Shown in pieces: positions 52,269-58,177 of a DNA stretch of 64,000 bases. Positions within the stretch are counted from its first letter, which is position 1. Each line of letters begins with the position of its first letter. The notes beneath the pieces were generated by a model that was given only the letters and a program-made list of their open reading frames with translations, made no database searches and was not told where the DNA came from. The stretch spans positions 1,302,001-1,366,000 of the forward strand of contig OZ220488.1 in NCBI GenBank assembly GCA_965116155.1, in the 5' to 3' direction. The translations under genes were made by a program, and so were the position numbers. This stretch comes from G965116155 sp965116155 (GTDB lineage Bacteria; Bdellovibrionota; Bdellovibrionia; Bdellovibrionales; UBA1609).

Positions 52269-52910
52269 TTAAATTAATTCGCACGTCTCGTACCGGATAG
52301 GTAGTGGGAGGATGGTTTGTTCTAAGCTGTCTACAGAAGAAACACTTTGCTGGAATGGGCTTGTACCTTTTGGCAAGCCGGCAAGATCAATCTCCATATC
52401 TAAAAGGCACCGAATCCCAAAAGAGCTGTCTTGCTCTTGCAATAACACTTTGCCATTTTCTACAGTCACTTGAAATAACCCATGGCACTCCGAGTAGGCC
52501 TTAGATGGCTCACCCGATACACTCGATACGTCAAAAGTATCAATCGCAGTATCATCAGTATAAAAATATGTCGCAATACCAGTACCTACAAAAGCTATCG
52601 GTATGCTCCATCCGATCGATCTTGACCTAAAAAATTTCGTAAAAAGTCCGCCAACACCTATGCTAGCGGCAGTCAGAGTGGCAAAAAATAGGCCTACCAC
52701 AAAAGGAGCCTGCCCCTTGGTCTCGCGCACTAATTCTAACTTTGCGGCTGCATCTTGGGAGCACCGCTCAAGCGTTTGCTGCATATACGCGTAGGCTATA
52801 GCCTGTTTATCCGGGCTCTTTGCAGGTGCCGCCTGTACCGAGCCAATTCCGCCAAACCCCAAAATAAAAGCCAACACACATCGATTAAAAGCTTTGCACC
52901 CACGCTTCAT
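52269..52910 (-). CDS. Four-cysteine two-TM membrane protein, paired with matrixin 2
   Basis: A 213-residue paralogue, the same length as the protein at 40692. It shares the signal peptide, KQAIAYAYMQQTLERCSQDAA, two membrane helices (about 72-88 and 95-112) and the soluble end with CHGLFQV, IRCLLDME and YETCELI. ATG 52910 follows AAAGGAG. It precedes matrixin 2 on the minus strand, whereas in the other locus the matrixin comes first, so the two genes move or duplicate as a pair without fixed order. The 260 bases upstream to 53170 form a divergent promoter region with matrixin 3. Confidence 0.72.
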   Translation of the reverse strand: MKRGCKAFNRCVLAFILGFGGIGSVQAAPAKSPDKQAIAYAYMQQTLERCSQDAAAKLELVRETKGQAPFVVGLFFATLTAASIGVGGLFTKFFRSRSIGWSIPIAFVGTGIATYFYTDDTAIDTFDVSSVSGEPSKAYSECHGLFQVTVENGKVLLQEQDSSFGIRCLLDMEIDLAGLPKGTSPFQQSVSSVDSLEQTILPLPIRYETCELI

Positions 52911-53170
52911 AACAACACCGCTCCTTTATTTTCATACACAAGTCTCTCTCTTACTACAGGTACGGAGGGGATGGAAGGGGTTTTTATTTTAACGCGGTGC
53001 GCGGGCCTTTGACAGCAGTGTGATTTCTAAAGACCTTAAGTGATGACTCTGCCAGGGGTCGATCTGTTGTGATTGGCACGTATTTTGCTAAGTGTTTGGT
53101 GCTTTAGTTACAATGGAGCCACTTTTGGGCACTACATGTGTTGCAAAAACTTTAAAAAATGGAAGTCCAG

Positions 53171-54124
53171 ATGAGCCTTATGAAAAATTACGCCCTTGCC
53201 TTAATATGTACAGCGACCATGCTGCTTTGCAAAAGCCTATGGGCGAACGAACCTTATTGCGCATCGCCTGATATCACGCCCACAATGTATGACGGTGCTG
53301 TAGCTCAATATGTCACGTTTTTAGGGGGGCTAGTATTTTATGTCACTCCTGAGGTAGATGCCCGTTTTCATGCAGACATAAAGGAGGCAGCCAAAGTGTG
53401 GAACCAGCACTTGCCTCAAGGTGCTCAAATTGAAATCACCTTTTCAAAAGACGAATGGCGTAGAAAAACAAACGTAAAAAGCGGCAAAGTGATTGCGCTC
53501 ATCCTAGAGCATGCCAGCCATTTGGTGGGTTTCCTAGCTCGTACTCTACGAGATCGTACAGGCCCGACTAATCAGGATCATAATAGATTCGTGCCTAGTG
53601 GTACCATAGGCCCTACGGGAATAGACCCTTTGCTTTACTGGTCGAACAGGGGCATTGAACACGATACCGCCGCATACGCAAAACCTTTTTTTTCACAAAT
53701 TTTTATCAACAACCGTGACCACCATTTGGTAAATCAAATAACAGGTACATCCCATGAGGAAGTGTTTTTTTATGAAATCATACTGCATGAAATGGGGCAT
53801 ACCCTAGGCCTGGATCACAATGACCAAGATCCTAGCAGCATAATGACTAGGTACAGCGATAAGCCTACAAAAGCGCTTGCACGCTTAAGTGGGTCTGATG
53901 TTAGGGCCATTCGCTGTGCCTATGGCATGGCTCCTTTGGAGCATTTCGAGACGCCAAAGCTAGAGAGCGCTCCTGAAGATCCTTTATTAAATGATGTGGC
54001 ACCTCCTAAAGGAGACCTTCCTTTGATTAGTTACAATAGAGATAAGGTGCTAAAAATTTTAGAGCAAATCGCAGCGCTAGAGTCCGAGGCTTTTAACCAT
54101 CTAGGTGAATCTGAAGCACTCTAA
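53171..54124 (+). CDS. Secreted matrixin-like metalloprotease, paralogue 3, with C-terminal extension
   Basis: A 317-residue paralogue from ATG 53171, which has GGAAG 5 bases upstream. Signal peptide ending SLWA, mature start NEPYCASPDITPT, zinc site HEMGHTLGLDHND, Met-turn SIMTRYS and DVRAIRCAYG are all present. Unlike the others it continues for about 60 residues after the catalytic domain with a Pro/Glu-rich linker and a helix (DKVLKILEQIAALESEAF). The stop TAA belongs to an AGCACTCTAA end motif. No two-TM partner follows; the one at 52910 is divergent and could serve both proteases. Confidence 0.87.
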   Translation: MSLMKNYALALICTATMLLCKSLWANEPYCASPDITPTMYDGAVAQYVTFLGGLVFYVTPEVDARFHADIKEAAKVWNQHLPQGAQIEITFSKDEWRRKTNVKSGKVIALILEHASHLVGFLARTLRDRTGPTNQDHNRFVPSGTIGPTGIDPLLYWSNRGIEHDTAAYAKPFFSQIFINNRDHHLVNQITGTSHEEVFFYEIILHEMGHTLGLDHNDQDPSSIMTRYSDKPTKALARLSGSDVRAIRCAYGMAPLEHFETPKLESAPEDPLLNDVAPPKGDLPLISYNRDKVLKILEQIAALESEAFNHLGESEAL

Positions 54125-54191
54125 TTTGTATTTACTAGAAACACGAGACTTTAACGGGAATATCGCGGCTACGGGCCTTTGACGGGAGTGT

Positions 54192-54345
54192 GGTCGCTTC
54201 GGGCCTTTGGCCCTTCGCTATAGGCTTGTAGATGCTTCATAGGTCGCAAAATTCTCTGTAAGACGCTTGGCACCCTGATGGCCGCCCCGTTGGGGCTATC
54301 AGTATGCCGTCGCTTAACTTCAGAGAATTTTACTAGCGCTCTAAC
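54192..54345 (+). repeat. Class I hairpin element, near copy of 31793-31955
   Basis: A small hairpin (CGGGCCTTTGGCCC), the arm TAGGCTTGTAGATGCTTCA and GGTCGC precede AAAATTCTCTG, the same interior as at 31840-31905, CAGAGAATTTT and ACTAGCGCTCTAACC. The last bases contain the stop codon of the pseudopilin gene on the minus strand. Confidence 0.9.
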
Positions 54346-54997
54346 CTTGCTCTTCTTCGCTAAAATCTTGCCAAGCTTTGAGACCACTTAAAATTTTGAT
54401 GCGCCCTGTCAGAGGGTGTACGCCTAGGCTCCAGTAGTTAGGGGGATCGGCATTGCCCTGACGGAGCACTATTACAGCTTCTTCTACCAGCCCCTCAGGC
54501 AAGTAATGTATGTAGACGATGCCTTTGTCTGCGCGCGCTTTGCTGCCAAACAGAATATGATCAAGCTCTAGCAGTGCAAACTCCCGTGGCTCTTTCATAA
54601 TTTCAGTATCTTGCTGAAACTCTTTGCCCGTAGATAAGGGTTGAATGCCTTTTGTGTCCCCAGAGCTTAAAATGGCATTAGGCCCCGACTCCACCCAGTA
54701 GGCGCTTTTAATTTCTTCACCCCCTGCGCCGGAGGCCAAGCGATCGGAGGCAAAGCGAAAAGCTATGCGGTACGTGCGATCACTGAGCTTGGCCTTTTGC
54801 CTCAACTGGCGGCTTAAAACCACAATCCGCCGCAACGAGGCCCTTAGCTCGCTGTTGTTTTTGTTTAGCCGCGGGTAGGCGAGCGCTATAAGCCCCCCCA
54901 TAATAGCTAAAACCAACATCAGCTCCATCAAGCTAAAACCAGCCGAGCTAAAACCAGCTGTCATTGGGCGCGGATCTTTGTTCCCCATACCTCTCAT
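54341..54997 (-). CDS. GspH-like type II/IV pseudopilin
   Basis: A 218-residue prepilin-like protein. The N-terminal AGFSLMELMLVLAIMGGLIALAYPRL has the processing Gly-Phe site, Glu5 and the hydrophobic helix of type IV pilins and pseudopilins. The remaining beta-rich domain with SYW/SLGVHPLTGRI fits the GspH/FimT group, which form the tip of secretion pseudopili. Several start codons are possible; the longest is given. It stands alone here and is divergent from a Tad/Flp-like set. The stop codon TAG is part of a class I hairpin end. Confidence 0.82.
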   Translation of the reverse strand: MRGMGNKDPRPMTAGFSSAGFSLMELMLVLAIMGGLIALAYPRLNKNNSELRASLRRIVVLSRQLRQKAKLSDRTYRIAFRFASDRLASGAGGEEIKSAYWVESGPNAILSSGDTKGIQPLSTGKEFQQDTEIMKEPREFALLELDHILFGSKARADKGIVYIHYLPEGLVEEAVIVLRQGNADPPNYWSLGVHPLTGRIKILSGLKAWQDFSEEEQG

Positions 54998-55141
54998 ACT
55001 AACACGCGCAAGCGGCTTTGGCGCGTGCTGTCATTGACACAAAGTCTCTTATGTGGGTTTTATTGAGGCTCGTTGAGGGGCGCTAAAAAACTCCCCTCAA
55101 AAAACAACACAACCTTACCAAGGAGATGGAAGGAGGCGGGT

Positions 55142-55420
55142 ATGTTAAAGCGATCTAAAAACAAACAAAGGGGTCAGGCTTTGGTGGAGTATTTGATCTT
55201 GATAGCCCTTATGGCTGTAGCGAGTTTGGGTATGTTGAGATTGCTGCAGCATACTGTGGGAGCCAAGTTTGCGGAGATTACTTTTTCTTTGCAGGGTAAA
55301 AAGAGATCCGTAGTAAAAGAAAGCCCCGAAGAGAGTGATTACAGCAAAAAAGATATGGGCACTTTTTTAAACGGGTCAGCCAGTCCGGACAAAGCAGCTA
55401 GTACGAACAAGGCAAAGTAG
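55142..55420 (+). CDS. Flp/TadE-type pilin-like protein
   Basis: A 92-residue protein with GGAGGCGGGT before ATG 55142. After a basic leader, GQALVEYLILIALMAVASLGML is the Gly-x-x-x-x-Glu-Tyr signature of Flp pilins and TadE-like pseudopilins, with cleavage expected near the Gly. The tail is hydrophilic. Two more proteins with the same kind of N terminus follow at once, pointing to a small Tad-type pilus or pseudopilus set without its ATPase in this window. Confidence 0.75.
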   Translation: MLKRSKNKQRGQALVEYLILIALMAVASLGMLRLLQHTVGAKFAEITFSLQGKKRSVVKESPEESDYSKKDMGTFLNGSASPDKAASTNKAK

Positions 55421-55421
55421 T

Positions 55422-55838
55422 TTGAAACAAAGCGGCCAAGCTTTGGTGGAGTTTGTGGTTTTTTGTCCTGTGGGGTTGGTCTTATTTGCGGGTGTGTTTT
55501 TTATTAGCTACATCTCATGGGCTAGGGTGTGGTTGTCGCATCAGGCATCCCAGGGGCATTATTGTTTGTTAGAAAAAAACGACCCCCAATTTTGTGAGGC
55601 GGATTTTTTAAAACAAATAAACACCGGCCTGCCTGCAGGACGGGTGAAGATTAAAAAATTCACCCTAGAGCAAAAGTTTAAAAAAACCCTAATGGATTGG
55701 CGTTGGAGTTTTTTGGGTGTGCACATTAGGCACAAAGCATCGATGAGTTTATTTAATCTTATGCATAAAGCCAGGCGTTTAAATTTTGTAAAACGTAGTG
55801 ACAAACTCATAGATACATCTAGGTGGGTGCTTTTTTGA
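55422..55838 (+). CDS. TadE-like pseudopilin
   Basis: A 138-residue protein beginning TTG 55422, one base after the previous stop. SGQALVEFVVFCPVGLVLFAGVFF is the TadE/TadF-type membrane anchor with Glu after the Gly. The mature part is basic and contains two Cys (GHYCLL, QFCEAD). The TTG start has only an AAGG far upstream, so translation is likely coupled to the preceding gene. Confidence 0.7.
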   Translation: MKQSGQALVEFVVFCPVGLVLFAGVFFISYISWARVWLSHQASQGHYCLLEKNDPQFCEADFLKQINTGLPAGRVKIKKFTLEQKFKKTLMDWRWSFLGVHIRHKASMSLFNLMHKARRLNFVKRSDKLIDTSRWVLF

Positions 55839-56467
55839 GCGATGCGTTAAAAACCTTGAGGGTGAGCCCTGGCGTGGTGATGCTGCAGTTTTTGATTTTG
55901 ACCCCCTTTTTTGTGGCGCTATTTTTGGGCTTGGGTGCTGTGGGGGTGCGACTTGTGGCTGTGGGCCAGGTGTCGCGTGCATGCCGTTTGTTAGAGCTGC
56001 ATTATCAGGATCTTTTAAGCGTAGAGCTGAATCGGCTTTTAAAAAACGACAGAAAAATCAAACGCCTAAAAAGGCTTAAAAAAGCAACAAACATAATAAA
56101 AACAGGCATAATATTAAAAGCTCTTACAATAAAAGCCCTTAAGCGCTTAACACGCGAGCAGAAGAGGATATTTTTAAGGGTGCAGCATTTAGATGTGCAA
56201 AAAAAGCGCAAATCCCTGGAAGTTAGCAAGCAGATTGGGCGCGGTTTAACAATGCGCTCCTCGCCCTTGGCTTTGGGTGTGTATAGGCTTGCGGGTACGG
56301 GGCCGTATTTTGAATATGCGTTAAAAAAAAATTTTATACACCAGCAAAAAACCCAAAGCTGGTGGGACTTGGATAAATGGGCCCTTAAGGGAGAGTGTGC
56401 GTCTAGTTTGTGGCGCCCTGAGAACCAAAAAAGCAAAGACTACAGGGCGGTGCTGTTTAATCCCTAA
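55835..56467 (+). CDS. Membrane-anchored basic protein of the Tad-like set
   Basis: A protein of about 210 residues with one N-terminal membrane helix (MLQFLILTPFFVALFLGLGAVGVRLVAVG) and a helical, strongly basic region (KIKRLKRLKKATNIIKTG). TTG 55835 overlaps the preceding stop and has AGGTGGG 8 bases upstream; GTG 55823 is the alternative. By position it could be a third TadE/TadG-type minor component, but I see no clear signature beyond the anchor. Confidence 0.6.
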   Translation: MSDALKTLRVSPGVVMLQFLILTPFFVALFLGLGAVGVRLVAVGQVSRACRLLELHYQDLLSVELNRLLKNDRKIKRLKRLKKATNIIKTGIILKALTIKALKRLTREQKRIFLRVQHLDVQKKRKSLEVSKQIGRGLTMRSSPLALGVYRLAGTGPYFEYALKKNFIHQQKTQSWWDLDKWALKGECASSLWRPENQKSKDYRAVLFNP

Positions 56468-56542
56468 CCGTTTTGGTTAACAGTGCTGGTGCGGTTGACT
56501 TGGTTGAGGGTTTTAGTGAAGGTGGTTTTTTCCATAGGAGGC

Positions 56543-56576
56543 TGGTTATGAGAGGTATCTGGTTATGAGAGGTATT
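56543..56576 (+). repeat. 17-bp tandem duplication of a start region
   Basis: CTGGTTATGAGAGGTAT occurs twice in tandem. The GGAGG ribosome site is 7 bases before the first ATG (56548), which now reads only six codons and stops at TGA overlapping the second ATG (56565). Confidence 0.9.
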
Positions 56577-57176
56577 TTATTAAAAGGCTTCTGTTTGGTG
56601 GGGCTTGGTATTGGGATGAGCGCGCCCTCTTGGGCTGTGAGCGCTTTTTACGAGCAGTTTGCACGGGCGCAACAGGCTTTTGAAGAAGGGCAAGCGCAAA
56701 AGGCGCAGCACGAGTTTGAGTGGCTGGTAAAGAGCGCCTATAGCGAGCAGCTCTCGCCCGTGCAGAGGCAGAGCTTTTTTCACAGTTATTTAAGGTTGGC
56801 GCAGCTGTCTAAGGATGGGTTTCAGAAAAAACTCTGGCTCCTTAAGGCTATGGAAACCATGCCCCGTGTAGACCCTGATCCGGAGCTTTTTCCGCCACCC
56901 TTGTTGGCTTTGTATAGGGAGCTAAAAGCGCAGCGTCAGGGTCTGGAAACGGACACGGCTGATCAGGAGAGCCTACGCACGCGCTCCGCAACAGGTGCGC
57001 GCAAGTTAGCGCTTAAAAATACCGCCCCTAAAGCCATTAAGGCTGGGGGCAAGGGGCCTTGGGTAGCGGTGGGAGCTGTGCTGCTAGGAGGCGTGGCTTT
57101 GGGTGTTGCGCAGCATTATGCGCGCGCGTCTTCTAACGCGCCCACTGCGCCCATGCCCAGAACCACTAGGTTTTAA
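56565..57176 (+). CDS. Secreted protein with C-terminal TM segment, function unknown
   Basis: A 203-residue protein. A signal peptide (FCLVGLGIGMSAPSWA) is followed by a TPR-like helical pair (YEQFARAQQAFEEGQAQKAQHEFEWLV), a polar linker and a Gly/Ala-rich hydrophobic segment (WVAVGAVLLGGVALGVAQHYA) near the end. The start region carries a 17-bp tandem duplication, so translation may depend on reading a six-codon leader first. It follows the Tad-like genes and may belong to them. Its stop TAA is immediately followed by an element beginning TGCGTAAGCATC. Confidence 0.62.
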   Translation: MRGILLKGFCLVGLGIGMSAPSWAVSAFYEQFARAQQAFEEGQAQKAQHEFEWLVKSAYSEQLSPVQRQSFFHSYLRLAQLSKDGFQKKLWLLKAMETMPRVDPDPELFPPPLLALYRELKAQRQGLETDTADQESLRTRSATGARKLALKNTAPKAIKAGGKGPWVAVGAVLLGGVALGVAQHYARASSNAPTAPMPRTTRF

Positions 57177-57300
57177 TGCGTAAGCATCAGAGCGCTAGCA
57201 AGACCACTGGTATGCGGCGCAGCCCCATTGGCAGCGCCTTCAGGCGCGTTAGCCAAGGAGGCAAGCAAAGCCCCCAGTGGTCTTGCGACCTATGAAGCTA
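57177..57300. repeat. Class I hairpin with GCAAGACCACTGG stem
   Basis: AGAGCGCTAG precedes arms CAAGACCACTGG and CCAGTGGTCTTG, then CGACCTATGAAG. The tip carries TTGGCAGCGCC and GGCGCGTTAGCCAA, the apical motif in inverted form. Confidence 0.88.
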
Positions 57301-57552
57301 CAGGGCCATAGATCCCTTATAGGCCGCAGAATTTTCTGTGGGACGCTTGCTTCTGTCGTGGCCGCCTTTAGCTGTCTAGTGCACAAAAATGCTTCAGGCA
57401 GGACCACTTGTCCATCTGATGGCCCGCACCTAAAGGTGCTATCAGCTGGACTGCGTAGGGCTGAAGCCATTTTTGTTGGCACTTTTATGCTTACGCACGG
57501 AGGCTGCGCCAGGAGCGCCGCTTTATCCCAGAAAATTCTACTAGCGCTCTAA
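57296..57552. repeat. Class I hairpin holding a class II hairpin (57370-57496) in its loop
   Basis: The arm CATAGATCCCTTATAGG then CCGC, and AGAATTTTCTGTGGGA pair with TCCCAGAAAATTCT and the closing ACTAGCGCTCTAA. Inside is a complete class II hairpin (AGCTGTCTAGTGCAC to GCTTACGC, stem AAAAATGCTTCAG/CTGAAGCCATTTTT). This inner hairpin is the unoccupied form of the one at 41687-42126. Confidence 0.88.
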
Positions 57553-57558
57553 ACACAA

Positions 57559-58113
57559 TTGCAGTACCCTGCTGGGGTTGTGGGAGCAAAAGTTTTGGGT
57601 CCGGCGATTTTGGTTTGTGTGGCCGTTTTTTTGGGCTTTGGCATTTGGGCCCTTTCGACCAACCGTGTGGTGGTGGGGTACAACCAAAACTATGCCCCCG
57701 ATCAGCCGATTGCGTTTTCGCACCAAAGGCATGCTGGGGAGCTGCAGATTGACTGCCGCTATTGTCACACTGCGGTGGATGTTTCGCGCGCAGCCAGTGT
57801 GCCCAGTTTAGATATTTGTATGAACTGCCACGCTCTTGTAAAAAAAGACTCCCCAGCTCTAAGCATGCTAAAGCAGCACTACGCGGATGGTGTGCCCGTG
57901 GGCTGGCAAAAGGTGCACCTGTTGCCAGACCATGTAAAGTTCAACCACGCAGCCCATACGCGCGCGGGCAAAAGTTGTGCAGAGTGCCATGGGCCGGTGG
58001 AGAGCATGGAGGTTGTGGAGCAATTTAGCAGCCTTTCTATGGGGTTTTGTGTTAACTGTCACCGTCAGCCGGAGAATAACGCTCCTATAAACTGCGCCAC
58101 TTGCCACTATTGA
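57559..58113 (+). CDS. actA: Alternative complex III subunit ActA, pentaheme cytochrome c
   Basis: ActA is the multiheme electron-carrying subunit of alternative complex III, a quinol oxidase complex replacing cytochrome bc1. The 184-residue chain has one N-terminal membrane helix (GPAILVCVAVFLGFGIWAL) and five CxxCH heme sites: CRYCH, CMNCH, CAECH, CVNCH and CATCH. The only start near the expected N terminus is TTG 57559, 6 bases after a class I element end, with no ribosome site. The element may have displaced the original upstream region, or a GTG inside the frame is used. Confidence 0.92.
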   Translation: MQYPAGVVGAKVLGPAILVCVAVFLGFGIWALSTNRVVVGYNQNYAPDQPIAFSHQRHAGELQIDCRYCHTAVDVSRAASVPSLDICMNCHALVKKDSPALSMLKQHYADGVPVGWQKVHLLPDHVKFNHAAHTRAGKSCAECHGPVESMEVVEQFSSLSMGFCVNCHRQPENNAPINCATCHY

Positions 58114-58177
58114 GGTTGAGCAAGAGGTTGGGCAAATGGACGCAGCGGGACGGGAAGCAACCTAAGGTGGTTTGAGA

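Noticed and set aside
13251..57552. Integron cassette array with attC sites
   Set aside because: The hairpins look attC-like, but I see no integron integrase, no GTTRRRY/RYYYAAC core pairs, mixed orientations, and many elements lie behind housekeeping genes. The likeness is noted only as an analogy.
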